Made by a program: the position numbers and the translations under genes. From Streptomyces atratus (GTDB lineage: Bacteria > Actinomycetota > Actinomycetes > Streptomycetales > Streptomycetaceae), in the NCBI RefSeq assembly GCF_900119365.1, contig NZ_FPJO01000002.1, forward strand, positions 62,001 to 126,000: a stretch of DNA of 64,000 nucleotides. Direction: 5' to 3'. Within the stretch, counting starts at the first letter, position 1; every line of letters starts with the position of its first letter. The notes beneath the pieces were generated by a model. The model saw only the letters and a program-made list of their open reading frames with translations. It was not told where the DNA came from and did no database searches. This document shows, piece after piece, positions 44,924 to 53,401 of the stretch.

Positions 44924-45408
44924 ACCAATTCCTCCGCCATCTCGGCGCGCAGCGCCGCCAACCCCCGAGCCGCGTGGCTCTTGACCGTGTTCTCCCGCAT
45001 CCCCAGCAGTCCGGCCGTGGCCTCGACGCTCAGGTCCTCCCAGTAGCGCAGGACCAGTACGGCCCGCTGCTTGTCCGTGAGCCGGGCGAGTGCCGCCCGC
45101 ACCGCCAGACCGGTGTCCGTGTCCGGCGCCCCGTCGGCGCGGTCGGGCAGTTCGCCGTAGGACTGTTCGCGCCGCCAGAACCTGCGTCGGGATGCGATGA
45201 AGGTGTTGATCAGCGTCTTGCGCGCGTACGCCTCGATGTTGTCGAGCCGTCCGTACCGCCGCCCACCGAGCACCACCTTGACCAGCGTCGCCTGGACCAG
45301 GTCATCGGCCTCGTGCCGGTCGCCGCAGAGCAGGTACGCGCTGCGGAACAGCGCGGTACGTCTGCCTTCGACGAAGGCGTGCAGCGCGGCATCGTCATCG
45401 ATCCGCAT
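44920..45408 (-). CDS. SigE-family ECF RNA polymerase sigma factor
   Basis: A 162-residue ECF sigma factor. Region 2 reads FRSAYLLCGDRHEADDLVQATLVKV, with RLDNIEAYARKTLINTFI in region 2.4. Region 4 reads RLTDKQRAVLVLRYWEDLSVEATAGLLG followed by the helix NTVKSHAARGLAAL. The SANT/SigE-type subgroup is short like this one. It overlaps its membrane partner by 4 bases, so the two are co-expressed. Confidence 0.93.
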   Translation of the reverse strand: MRIDDDAALHAFVEGRRTALFRSAYLLCGDRHEADDLVQATLVKVVLGGRRYGRLDNIEAYARKTLINTFIASRRRFWRREQSYGELPDRADGAPDTDTGLAVRAALARLTDKQRAVLVLRYWEDLSVEATAGLLGMRENTVKSHAARGLAALRAEMAEELV

Positions 45409-45506
45409 CGTCGGCGCCCCTCTCCGGGTCCGCGGGTGCGGACCGTCTCACCCTTCCAGTGCGGTGGGAGGCACGACGGGTTGCAGCGGAAGCCGGAAAA
45501 TGAAGA

Positions 45507-45535
45507 GGCGGTACGGGCAACCGGCCCGTACCGCC
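45507..45535. terminator. Hairpin between the methyltransferase and sigma-factor genes
   Basis: 12-base perfect arms ggcggtacgggc (45507-45518) and gcccgtaccgcc (45524-45535), loop aaccg. It lies just downstream of the methyltransferase stop on the minus strand and is its probable terminator. Confidence 0.7.
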
Positions 45536-45555
45536 CCTCATCGCACGTCCCGCCG

Positions 45556-46317
45556 CTACTTCACGGCGAGCACCAGGCTGTCCGAGGGCGAGGCCCAGAC
45601 GGTCCGCGCCTCGCCGAATCCGGCCGCGCGCAGGGTGTCGGTGTGCCAGCCGACGGAGGGCATGTCGCCGTCCGCGTGCTCACCGTAGATCCTGTACCGC
45701 TCGGCGGTCGGCCCGGCGAGGACCGGGTCCTTGGCGGCCAGCGCCCACCAGTCGGCCCAGTCGAGCGCGCCGGCGGCCTTGGCGCGGTCCATGGCGGCGT
45801 GCCGGTGGGCGCGTTCGGCCGCGTTGATCCGGGGCGTCGCGGTGTCGATCATGTGGTCCGCGTTCATGAACACCCCTCCGTCCCTGACGAGCCCGCCGAT
45901 GTGCCCGTAGAGCGCGGTGAGCGGTTCGGTGTGCAGCCAGTGCAGGGCGGTGGCGGTGAGCACGGCGTCGTACGAGTCGTACGGCAACTGCCCGGCCCAC
46001 TCCGGGTCCTTGAGGTCCGCGGTGACGAAGGTGACGCGCTCGTCGCCGTCGAAGTAGCCGCGCGCGATGGCGAGCAGCGCCGGGTCGAGGTCCACGCCGG
46101 TGCTGGTGGCTTCCGGGAACCGCTTGAGCAGCCGGTCCGTAATACTTCCCGTACCGCATGCGAGATCGAGCACCCTCGGCCGCGGCCCCACAAGGGCCTC
46201 GACCATGTCCAGCATCACCCTGAACCGCTCCTCGCGGTCGGGCATGTACCACTCCTGCTGCCGGTCCCAGCTCTCCTGCCAGGCCCGCCAGTCCGTACCT
46301 GTCGATGTCTCAGTCAC
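45556..46317 (-). CDS. Class I SAM-dependent methyltransferase
   Basis: A 253-residue methyltransferase. The SAM-binding loop is VLDLACGTGSITDRLL near residue 53, followed by GVDLDPALLAIAR and TFVTADLKDPEW, ending motif II with YDAVLTATALHWL. The start is GTG 46317, with GGAGG 6 bases upstream. Substrate unknown. It is divergent from the CGNR protein gene across an 89-base gap that contains TGTAAT and ATTACA arms, possibly a shared operator. Confidence 0.88.
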   Translation of the reverse strand: MTETSTGTDWRAWQESWDRQQEWYMPDREERFRVMLDMVEALVGPRPRVLDLACGTGSITDRLLKRFPEATSTGVDLDPALLAIARGYFDGDERVTFVTADLKDPEWAGQLPYDSYDAVLTATALHWLHTEPLTALYGHIGGLVRDGGVFMNADHMIDTATPRINAAERAHRHAAMDRAKAAGALDWADWWALAAKDPVLAGPTAERYRIYGEHADGDMPSVGWHTDTLRAAGFGEARTVWASPSDSLVLAVK

Positions 46318-46406
46318 CAGGAACCTCCATGTAATACCCTGGACCCGTAAAAGCCCATTACACCGTTCGCTGCATCGACCATAGACCGACGCCGTAAGGA
46401 CTACAA

Positions 46407-47036
46407 GTGGAACTGGCCTATTACTCGGACTACGCCGTACGTCTGGTCAACACCGAGGAGCCGGCCCGCAACAAGGACTCCCTCACCTCCGTGGAGGCGG
46501 TCCGCGAGCTGTTCGGCGCCAACGGGCAGGCGGCCCGGCGGGCGACCGACGCGGACGTGACCCGCTTCAGGTCCGTACGGGCGCGGCTGCGCTCGGTCTT
46601 CGAGGCGGCCGACGGCGGGGACGAGACGCTCGCCGTCGACCTGCTCAACTCGCTGCTGCTGGAATTCCCGGTCAGCCCGCAGATCTCCGGCCACGACATC
46701 CGTGACGAGGACGGCAAACCGGACTGGCACATGCACCTGGCCGACCATCCGTCGAACGCGACGGCCGGGTACGCAGCCATCGCGGCGATGGGCCTCGCCT
46801 TCCATCTCACCTCGTACGGGGTCGACCGGCTCGGCCTGTGCGAGGCATCGCCGTGCCGCAACGCCTACCTCGACACCTCGACCAACCGGTCCCGCCGCTA
46901 CTGCTCCGACCGCTGCGCGACCCGTGCCAATGTGGCCGCCTACCGGGCCCGCAAGCGCCTGGAGACGGAACGGGCGGCCGACACCGGCCGCAGGGCGGAG
47001 ACCGCCCAGGCCACCACACCCCACACCGACCGCTGA
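46407..47036 (+). CDS. CGNR zinc-finger protein (ABATE-type stress regulator)
   Basis: A 209-residue protein with a helical N-terminal domain (SVEAVRELFGANGQAARR) and a C-terminal CGNR-type zinc finger: CEASPCRNAYLDTSTNRSR followed by YCSDRCATRANVAAYRARK. The four cysteines should bind zinc, and the family is thought to bind DNA and regulate transcription under stress. GTG start at 46407. Its last 97 bases overlap the end of the convergent sodX gene on the other strand. Confidence 0.88.
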   Translation: MELAYYSDYAVRLVNTEEPARNKDSLTSVEAVRELFGANGQAARRATDADVTRFRSVRARLRSVFEAADGGDETLAVDLLNSLLLEFPVSPQISGHDIRDEDGKPDWHMHLADHPSNATAGYAAIAAMGLAFHLTSYGVDRLGLCEASPCRNAYLDTSTNRSRRYCSDRCATRANVAAYRARKRLETERAADTGRRAETAQATTPHTDR

Positions 47037-47398
47037 TCCTTCTTCAACGGCCGGTAGCGCGCCCGGACCCTGGCCAGTACGAACTCCTCGGGCACCGCCC
47101 CGTAGTCCGTGCTGTCCCCGCCCGCGAAGCTGTTGTCGGCCAGCACCCACCAGCCGCCCCGACGGCGCTCGGCGGCCCGCTTCACGACCAGCAGGTCCTG
47201 CTGGAACGGATGCCGCAGAATCACCACGTCACCGGGGCGCACCGTCGCCCCGTACTGCACGAGCAGCCAGTCCCCGTGATGGAGCGTCGGCACCATCGAC
47301 GGTCCGGTCACCTCCACCACCTGGAACGGCACCCGCCCCGCCAGCCCTCGCCCGGGTTGCCCCTGCGTCAGCTCAGGCACCTCCGGCACCTCCCGCAT
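46940..47398 (-). CDS. sodX: Nickel-type superoxide dismutase maturation protease
   Basis: A ~152-residue signal-peptidase-like serine protease that trims the N-terminus of the SodN precursor to expose the nickel-binding hook. The catalytic Ser is in EVTGPSMVPTL and the Lys in LLVVKRAAE; DNSFAGGDSTDYG matches the third S26-family box. A hydrophobic C-terminal segment (VWGVVAWAVSAL) may anchor it in the membrane. I chose ATG 47398; an upstream in-frame start at 47452 is less likely. It is divergent from sodN across 179 bases. The 3' end overlaps the CGNR gene. Confidence 0.88.
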   Translation of the reverse strand: MREVPEVPELTQGQPGRGLAGRVPFQVVEVTGPSMVPTLHHGDWLLVQYGATVRPGDVVILRHPFQQDLLVVKRAAERRRGGWWVLADNSFAGGDSTDYGAVPEEFVLARVRARYRPLKKDQRSVWGVVAWAVSALRPVSAARSVSRRLRAR

Positions 47399-47577
47399 CT
47401 CTCCGGCACCTCCCCGGTCCGTCCAGTACACGTCCTGCACAGCGTTGCGCACATTCGGCCACTGGTCCCATCCTCGCCCTGGACTTTTGGCCTAAGCCCA
47501 TGGGGGCACCCACGAAAACACGTCTCTCACGGAGTAATGTCCCACCTGAGAAGACGATCACGAGGAAGGACAGCTCA
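47399..47577. promoter_or_regulatory. Divergent sodX-sodN promoter region
   Basis: 179 bases, AT-richer than the genes. A strong ribosome site GAGGAAGGA (47562-47570) is 7 bases before sodN. In S. coelicolor, sodN is controlled by nickel through Nur and a small RNA that pairs with its 5' region; I could not verify such a site here. Confidence 0.55.
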
Positions 47578-47973
47578 ATGCTTTCCCGCCTGTTTGCCCC
47601 CAAGGTGAAGGTCAGCGCGCACTGCGACCTGCCCTGCGGCGTGTACGACCCGGCCCAGGCCCGCATCGAGGCGGAGTCCGTCAAGGCCGTCCAGGAGAAG
47701 TACCAGGCCAACGAGGACCCGCACTTCCGGGCCCGCGCGGTGGTCATCAAGGAGCAGCGCGCCGAGCTCGCCAAGCACCACATCTCGGTGCTGTGGAGCG
47801 ATTACTTCAAGCCCCCGCACTTCGAGAAGTACCCGGAGCTGCACCAGCTGGTCAACGACGCCCTCAAGGCCCTCTCGGCCGCGAAGGCCTCCACGGACCC
47901 TGCGACGGGCCAGAAGGCACTGGACTACATCGCCCAGATCGACAAGATCTTCTGGGAGACGAAGAAGGCTTGA
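47578..47973 (+). CDS. sodN: Nickel-containing superoxide dismutase precursor
   Basis: A 131-residue precursor converting superoxide to oxygen and hydrogen peroxide. The first 14 residues (MLSRLFAPKVKVSA) are removed, leaving HCDLPCGVYDP at the N-terminus, where His1, Cys2 and Cys6 bind nickel. The rest is a four-helix bundle that forms hexamers. The length and hook sequence are textbook. The protease that performs the cleavage is encoded divergently next door. Confidence 0.97.
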   Translation: MLSRLFAPKVKVSAHCDLPCGVYDPAQARIEAESVKAVQEKYQANEDPHFRARAVVIKEQRAELAKHHISVLWSDYFKPPHFEKYPELHQLVNDALKALSAAKASTDPATGQKALDYIAQIDKIFWETKKA

Positions 47974-47980
47974 TCTTGAC

Positions 47981-48412
47981 TCAAGCCCTCTGACCTGCGA
48001 TTTCCTTGATCGCCTGGTCTTGCTGTCCGCACCCGGTCCGCAATCCGCCGAGCACGGCGTCCATGACGGACCGGGTGCGGTCTTCTTCGCCCGGCCACAG
48101 GTGCGCGTAGATCCGCAACGCGGCCGCGGCCCTCATGTCGTTGGCGCACAGGCCGGTCAGCGTGCCGAGCCCACTAACGACGGCGCCGGCGTCGCCCGAG
48201 CGCAACCGCTCCATGGCCTCGCGGACCCTGGCCCCCTCCGGAAAGCGGTCCCATGGCACCTCCTCAAGCAGAAACCCGTCCTTGGCGCCCGGAGGGATGC
48301 CCGCCACCACCGCGCGAACGTCAAAGGGCCCACCCACCTGGTCGACCGGATCCCCGTCCACGAACGCCCGAACCACCGCCCGGTACGCCGGGTCGCTTTC
48401 CCACGAATTCAC
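47981..48412 (-). CDS. Hypothetical protein
   Basis: A 143-residue protein from GTG 48412 (SWESDPAYRAVVRAFVDGDPVD), with a weak AAAGG site 8 bases upstream. The sequence is mainly helical and acidic; LTGLCANDMRAAAALRIYAHLW looks amphipathic. I do not recognise a family. It ends 7 bases after the convergent sodN stop. An upstream extension of the open frame has poor coding character. Confidence 0.55.
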   Translation of the reverse strand: MNSWESDPAYRAVVRAFVDGDPVDQVGGPFDVRAVVAGIPPGAKDGFLLEEVPWDRFPEGARVREAMERLRSGDAGAVVSGLGTLTGLCANDMRAAAALRIYAHLWPGEEDRTRSVMDAVLGGLRTGCGQQDQAIKEIAGQRA

Positions 48413-48859
48413 CCAGCAACCTTTACGACGGCTCCTACGGCCCGACAGCACGGTGCTGGGGGGAGGAGTCGAATCACGCGGCTGATCATGCCAGTCGCCA
48501 CAGACAGCACGCCGTGGCTGGACAGACGGGATGTCCCGTGGATGCGCTTCCGCGGGGTGGCTTTGTCGGTCAGTAGCGAGAGCGTTTGTTGCCCAAGAGC
48601 GAGAACACCCTGTGAGCACGGAAGACGATGTAGCCGAGTTTCAGCAACGCCCGGTTGCTTGACTTGCCCCGGATGTCGTGCGTACCCCGGCGGGGGTGGA
48701 TGCGGAGCCTGGCGTTGTGCCGCGTACGGTCAGCGTGCGCATGATGAGCAAGGCCCGCGCCACGTGGTCCAAAAGTCCTGCGGGCGGAGACGCCGGTAAG
48801 CGCCGACGAGGTAGCCGTCGGGCGGCCCGGTTCAGGAGGCGAGGTGGCAGGATGACGCG
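48413..48859. other. 447-base stretch without a supported gene
   Basis: Only weak fragments. The 3' half is less GC-extreme than the neighbours. Short minus-strand peptide-like stretches near 48600-48780 (for example HPRRGTHDIRGKSSNRALL) look like the remnant of a decayed gene, possibly of mobile origin, but I could not identify it. Confidence 0.4.
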
Positions 48860-50365
48860 GTGTCCGACTCTCTGCACGAACCGTGGCTGCGCGGCATCGC
48901 CTTCAATCCGGCGGCGCCCTCCGACGTCCTGATACGCCTGGTGGATCCAGCGGCCGGTGAGGCCGGCCTGCTGATGTGCGCGGGTCGTGACCTGCCCGAC
49001 GCCGTCATCGACGCGGCCCTGAACCACCCGGACAGAGTGATCCGCCGCGCGCTCGCGCAGAACCGGCACATCGACCCCGCACGACTAGCCCCCTTGGCGA
49101 CGGACCCGTCGGGGATCGTCCGCGGGTGGCTCGCCGGCGGCACCCCTGCCCATCTCCGCCCGCGATGGGTCCGACCACTGCCGGACGACATCCTCGTCAC
49201 CCTCCTGACCGCCCGGGACGGGGGCGAAGACGGCACGCTCACCGCGAACGAGATCGTCGGGGAGCTCATTTCCTCCCAGCAGATCCCTCTGTCCTTCCAC
49301 CGCTCCATGGCCGGGCACGAGCACCCCGGGCTCCGTGAACGCGCCACCTGGGAGTGGCAGTCGCTCACCGCCGCGCAGCGGGAGGCCCTGCTCGACGACC
49401 CCGACCCTGCGGTACGGAAGGCGGCGCAGGAGCACAGCTGGGTGCTGGATCCGGAACGGGTGGAGGCCAGGCTGCCGTCCTACGGCTCCCGCGGCAAGCC
49501 GTTCGTGTTCGGCAGGTGTGCCCTGTCCCCCGCGCTCGTCGAGCAGTGCTTCGCGGACGGCACGGTGCGCCCCCTGACCTGGAATCCCCACATCCCGGCC
49601 GACGCCGTCGTCCGGCTCGCCCGCCACCCCGAGGCGGGGATCCGTGAGTTGGTCGCCGCCCGGCCCGACCTGGAACCGGACCTGGTGGCGGAGCTGAGGG
49701 AGGACCCGGACGAGGACGTGCGGATGCGCGCAAGCCTCCACCCCTTCCCCCGTACCTGGGCCGAGTACTGGGCGATCGACAGGGTCATCGGGCACGGCCC
49801 GGACTGCACCTGTCCGATCACCGAGCCGACCGGCGAGCCGTCGCCCGACTGGTTCGCCGCCTGCGCGGCGTCCGAGGAACCAGTGCTCCGCCGGGTCGCG
49901 GCGCGCTTCCCCGGCCTGCCCGCGGAACTCGCCGCGACACTCGCACAGGACGACGACGAGGAGGTACGGATCCTGCTGGCCTGCCACCACCCGCTGGCTC
50001 CGCCAGACCTCCTCCTGGACGTCTTCGTCACCCGCCCGGCCCACCGACCGCACCTGCTGACCCTGCCCGCGTTCCCCCGCACCGGCTGGGCCCACCTCAT
50101 CGGCCACCCGGATCCCGACGTACGGGCCCTGGCCGCAGCCGATCCCACCCTGGCCGAGGTCCAGGTGGAAGACCCCGACGAGTCGGTGTGCCGGGCAGCC
50201 GCTGCCAACCCGAGCTTGACGCCGGAAGCCCTGGATGCTCTCCTCACTGACTCGCGCACCGCAGAGGGCGCCGTGGCCAACCCGTCTCTCCCCGTGCCCC
50301 GCATGCACGCACTGCTCGACCGCTGCCTGAACGACGCCGCCACCTCGCCGTCGGGCGGACACTGA
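48860..50365 (+). CDS. Leucine-rich-variant (LRV/HEAT-like) repeat protein
   Basis: A 501-residue solenoid protein from GTG 48860. It is built of repeated two- or three-helix units with the pattern D-P-[DS]-x-x-V-R-x-x-[AV]-A (DDPDPAVRKAAQEH, EDPDEDVRMRASLH, GHPDPDVRALAAADP, EDPDESVCRAAAANP). A CTCP cysteine pair is visible near residue 315 (HGPDCTCPITE). Such repeats mediate protein binding. Proteins of this kind are common in Streptomyces but without known function. No operon partners are adjacent. Confidence 0.75.
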   Translation: MSDSLHEPWLRGIAFNPAAPSDVLIRLVDPAAGEAGLLMCAGRDLPDAVIDAALNHPDRVIRRALAQNRHIDPARLAPLATDPSGIVRGWLAGGTPAHLRPRWVRPLPDDILVTLLTARDGGEDGTLTANEIVGELISSQQIPLSFHRSMAGHEHPGLRERATWEWQSLTAAQREALLDDPDPAVRKAAQEHSWVLDPERVEARLPSYGSRGKPFVFGRCALSPALVEQCFADGTVRPLTWNPHIPADAVVRLARHPEAGIRELVAARPDLEPDLVAELREDPDEDVRMRASLHPFPRTWAEYWAIDRVIGHGPDCTCPITEPTGEPSPDWFAACAASEEPVLRRVAARFPGLPAELAATLAQDDDEEVRILLACHHPLAPPDLLLDVFVTRPAHRPHLLTLPAFPRTGWAHLIGHPDPDVRALAAADPTLAEVQVEDPDESVCRAAAANPSLTPEALDALLTDSRTAEGAVANPSLPVPRMHALLDRCLNDAATSPSGGH

Positions 50366-50630
50366 GAGACGGCGCCCTCCTAGCGATCGCAGGTTTGGCA
50401 AGCTCCGTCGGCCATCGACCGACGCCGACACTCCAGACAGGTGTTTCCAAGTCTCGTCAACATTCCGGGCATCAGTGACAAGCGGCTGCTCCTGCAACTC
50501 ATCTACAAACGTTCTTTGTTCTCACCTACGCAGCCGGCGGGGCGAGCTCGGAGCGGGAAACCATCACGCACAACTTGGGAACAGACCTCGCTCAGCGCTT
50601 ACATGAGCGTTAAGCCCCACAGCGCACCCT
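50366..50630. other. AT-richer stretch without a supported gene
   Basis: No reliable coding signal. Base composition differs from the flanks (more A/T), suggesting an old insertion or remnant. A short open frame here lacks a ribosome site and any recognisable motif. Confidence 0.4.
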
Positions 50631-50663
50631 GATGCCCTCGCTGCTCCTGGCAGCGAGGGCATC
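50631..50663. terminator. 14-bp perfect hairpin
   Basis: Arms gatgccctcgctgc (50631-50644) and gcagcgagggcatc (50650-50663), loop tcctg. It lies 6 bases beyond the stop of the minus-strand HAD-like remnant and can end transcription from either side. Confidence 0.7.
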
Positions 50664-50668
50664 AGTCG

Positions 50669-51180
50669 TCAGGCGGCGCGGGCCGTGGGTAATTGCGAGA
50701 CCCACGTCGTGACCTCGGTCAGGTGCTCGGGCTGCAGCCCGAGGTGTGGGTCGGGCTGAACGAGGAGGGTCGGCGTTCCCTTGGCGATGCGCTCCGCCGC
50801 CCAGGCATGATCGAGGCTGGTGAAGTCGTCGTCGATCCAGACGGCGAGGGCGTCTGCCAGCCAGGCGTCGACGTGGTCGCGCTTCCACAGGTAGCCGTTG
50901 GGGTGGCTGGTGGTGATCTGGGGGCGCGGCAGGTCGACGTACGGCAGGTCCGGAAGGCCCAGGAGGGGCCGATGAGGGTGGTGGCGTCCTGCCGCCAACT
51001 GGTGCACCAGACGGGGGTGACCAGGCCGGTACGGATCACGTCCACGAGCAGACGGCCGTGGCCGGGGTGGAGCCAGACGGTGACCGGGTTGTCGGTGCTC
51101 CGGCCGGCGGGGACGACGTCGTGGCGGGTGTGGGTGGCCGGGGTCGAGCCGTGCTCGTCGGGGAAGGGGCTTCGAAGGCC
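50669..51180 (-). pseudogene. Decayed HAD-domain protein gene
   Basis: Two frames together resemble Streptomyces HAD-like proteins (HAD domain of RNA-repair type): NPVTVWLHPGHGRLL and TPVWCTSWRQDATTLIGP in one frame, then GLPDLPYVDLPRP, YLWKRDHVDAWLADALAVW and IDDDFTSLDHAWAAE in the other, switching near 50960-50972. The N-terminal DxDG nucleophile motif is not found upstream. The gene therefore has at least one frameshift and a lost start, and is probably inactive. Confidence 0.6.
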
Positions 51181-51241
51181 ATGCCGGCCGGGCCGCCGGT
51201 CCTGCGGTGAGCGCCACCCGGGCCCGACCGTCACGCGCCTC

Positions 51242-51742
51242 TCATGGCAGGGAGCGGGTGAGCCATACCAGTTCGCCGCGGTCATCGGTCGATACGTGGT
51301 CGCGCTCGAACCCAAGCTTGTCGAGGACGCGAAACGACGGCACATTCCAGGGGCGCACCGTCGACCAGAGCCGCTTCCGTCCGGTCGCGATCGCGGCGTC
51401 GAGCACCGCGGAAGCCGCCTCGGTCGCGTAGCCCTGTCCGTGCACGTGCCGGAACAACTCGTACGCGATCTCGGGCTCGTCGACGGAAGCCCGACCGACG
51501 GTGAGCCCGCAGTACCCGATGAAGTCGCCCACATCGCGACGGACGACGGCCAGCAGGGCAACGCCTGTCCGTGCCGACGCGGCGCGCTCGTCCTCGATCA
51601 TCCGCCGGTTGTGCTCGATCGACGGCATGCCGTCGCCCCGTTCGGCGACGAGCTCGCGATGGGCATCGATGTCGGAATCGGTCCACGGACGCAACGTCAG
51701 CCGTGCGGTTTCGAGTTGGAGCGACATCGGCGGATGCGACAT
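51242..51742 (-). CDS. GNAT-family acetyltransferase (RimJ/RimL type)
   Basis: A 166-residue N-acetyltransferase. Starts with LETARLTLRPWTDSDIDAH, typical of RimJ/RimL-like GNAT proteins. The acetyl-CoA loop is HVHGQGYATEAASAVLD, followed by RPWNVPSFRVLDKLGF. Substrate unknown; may modify an amine of a small molecule or a protein N-terminus. The gene is isolated, with a HAD remnant downstream and a tRNA-like element upstream. Confidence 0.88.
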   Translation of the reverse strand: MSHPPMSLQLETARLTLRPWTDSDIDAHRELVAERGDGMPSIEHNRRMIEDERAASARTGVALLAVVRRDVGDFIGYCGLTVGRASVDEPEIAYELFRHVHGQGYATEAASAVLDAAIATGRKRLWSTVRPWNVPSFRVLDKLGFERDHVSTDDRGELVWLTRSLP

Positions 51743-51927
51743 GGCGGCAGTCTATCGACGCCACCCCGGACTCAACCGGATCAACCGAGATCCGCCGTCG
51801 GTCAGAAGGCGTGCCCGCCGGTCAGTTTCCTTTCCCAGAACACAGGGACTGACAACCACCGCGGCCTCAAGCCGGACTCGGGCCGGTCTCCGGGGTCGAG
51901 GGCCACGACGGAGCCTGCGGTCGACTA

Positions 51928-52044
51928 CGGCGCCGACGGGATTCGAACCCGCGGGCGAGGAGGGCAGGTCCGCCCTGTTCCCGCCAGTCGGCGTACGGGT
52001 GACCTCCGGACGCCGATCGCAATGGGCCGCTCTGCCACGGCGCC
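51928..52044 (-). tRNA. tRNA-like element with atypical anticodon arm
   Basis: Reading the minus strand from 52044: acceptor 5' arm GGCGCCG (pairing with CGGCGCC at 51929-51935), TG, a D-arm like GCAGAGCGGCCCATTGC, a long arm with TCGGCGT and ACGCCGA ends, a variable-type stem AGGGC/GCCCT, and a canonical T-arm GCGGGTTCGAATCCCGT. At 117 bases it is too long for a normal tRNA, and the inner loop AGGTCAC lacks U33. No CCA is encoded. It could be a pseudo-tRNA, an unassigned 'tRNA-other' or a structured RNA. Confidence 0.5.
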
Positions 52045-52111
52045 GCAGTCTGCGGGACCGCGCGATCCCGCTGCGGTGATCGTAGGGGTGACTCCCCGGC
52101 GCGAGAAAGCC

Positions 52112-52176
52112 GTTTACGGAGCTGTTCACGGAAGCGCGCAGAGGCGTTCGCGAAGGTGTTTGCGAAGCCGTTTACC
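52112..52176 (+). repeat. Degenerate 12-bp periodic repeat
   Basis: GTTTACGGAG, GTTCACGGAAG, GTTCGCGAAG, GTTTGCGAAG and GTTTACC start at 52112, 52124, 52146, 52158 and 52170, giving a 12-base period with one poorly matching unit between. It lies in the 310-base non-coding gap between the tRNA-like element and the VOC gene. Confidence 0.55.
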
Positions 52177-52354
52177 TGGAACGCGGCCGTGTCGCCGGAG
52201 GTTTCGCCTCTCCCGAGGGGACCATATGAATTCGGCCGATGCCGGTCCCCCGTCGATTCGCTCCTCGTACCACCGATGAGTTTTCAGGGCGGGATCGGTC
52301 GATATGGGTGGAAATGCGCGGACGACGGGACTGCGCGCACGAGGGGAGACAGCG

Positions 52355-52834
52355 ATGACCACCGAGGGGTTCACCACGTGTCTGTGGTTCGACGGGCAGG
52401 CAGAGGAGGCGGCGGAGTACTACGTCTCGGTCTTCAAGAACTCGCGCCTCGGCAGGATCGGGCGCTACAGCGAGGCGGGACCGGGGCCCGCCGGGTCGGT
52501 GATGACGGTCGAGTTCGAGCTCAACGGGCAGAGGTTCGTCGGGGTGAACGGTGGGCCGGAGTTCACCTTCAACGAGGCCGTCTCGTTCCAGATCGACTGC
52601 GCGGACCAGGCCGAGGTGGACTACTACTGGAGCAGCCTCGCCGACGGCGGCGAAGAGGGGCCCTGCGGCTGGCTGAAGGACCGGTACGGCCTCTCCTGGC
52701 AGGTCGTGCCCGAAGGGCTGACCGAGCTGCTCCTCGACCCGGACGGAGCCAAGGCCGCCAGGGCGACCGCCGCGATGATGACCATGAAGAAGCTGGACAT
52801 CGCCGCGCTGCGGAGGGCGCACGACGAGGGCTGA
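52355..52834 (+). CDS. VOC-superfamily protein (PhnB-like)
   Basis: A 159-residue single-domain protein of the vicinal oxygen chelate fold. It begins TTCLWFDGQAEEAAEYYVSVF, the start of PhnB/3-demethylubiquinone-methyltransferase-like proteins, and has FNEAVSFQIDCADQAEVDYYW and WLKDRYGLSWQVVPE later. ATG 52355 has a GGGGAGA ribosome site. Proteins of this family bind or detoxify small molecules; no specific role is inferred. The 3' end abuts a truncated convergent gene. Confidence 0.88.
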   Translation: MTTEGFTTCLWFDGQAEEAAEYYVSVFKNSRLGRIGRYSEAGPGPAGSVMTVEFELNGQRFVGVNGGPEFTFNEAVSFQIDCADQAEVDYYWSSLADGGEEGPCGWLKDRYGLSWQVVPEGLTELLLDPDGAKAARATAAMMTMKKLDIAALRRAHDEG

Positions 52835-52852
52835 GCCGCGCGGACGCGGGGA

Positions 52853-53359
52853 CCCCGCCTTGTACAGGAGCTGCACCTCGGGAGCGGAGATACGGAACGC
52901 CGTCCCCGAGACCCGGCCGAGCCGTTCGACCGGCAGGCGGATGCGGGGATCGCGGCGGAACAGCCAGTCGCCGCCCTCCGCGTCGTCGAGCATGAGCTGC
53001 CAGACGCCGCGAGCCAGGCGGGACTTTGCGGACACGGCCTGGGGCTGGTCGGGCCCCGGGCGGCACCAGATGTCGTGCACGTACGGCGGCAGGACCTCGC
53101 CGGGGAGCCAGCGGCGCAGGGTGCCGGGCGGGTCCGCGGCCCACCGCTCCCAGCCCGCCAGGAGGTGCTGGGCGGCGAGCTGGTCGCGGCGGAGCAGGAG
53201 TACGTCGATGTCGCCGTGGTCCCGGAAGGCGCGGCCCACGGCGAACTCGACCGCGTATCCCCCGGCGATCCACCAGGGGACACGCAACGGCGCGAAGAGG
53301 CGGGCGGCCTCGTCCGGCGGGGGCGGGTCCCAGGGGCCCCACGGGGTCTCCGTGCGCAT
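52853..53359 (-). pseudogene. 3'-truncated nucleotidyltransferase gene
   Basis: From ATG 53359 about 169 residues match aminoglycoside-nucleotidyltransferase-like proteins: the catalytic block GGYAVEFAVGRAFRDHGDID carries the paired Asp, with VHDIWCRPG and PEVQLLYKA later. Directly after LLYKA the family sequence stops. The open frame simply continues antisense through the VOC gene to 52172. The missing C-terminal part (usually 20-40 residues more) was probably lost in a deletion that brought the VOC gene next to it. Activity is doubtful. Confidence 0.6.
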
Positions 53360-53401
53360 GGCCTCGGGTCCCTTTCCTCTCCGGCACCGCCCGCCGCGGG
53401 G

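Noticed and set aside
48413..48859. Transposase remnant
   Set aside because: Composition suggests decay, but no DDE motif or inverted repeats could be identified.
50441..50632. 63-residue plus-strand open frame
   Set aside because: No ribosome site, no motif, in an AT-richer gap before a terminator hairpin.
52172..52852. C-terminal continuation of the nucleotidyltransferase through the VOC gene
   Set aside because: This part is exactly antisense to a well-supported VOC protein and has no similarity to the family end.
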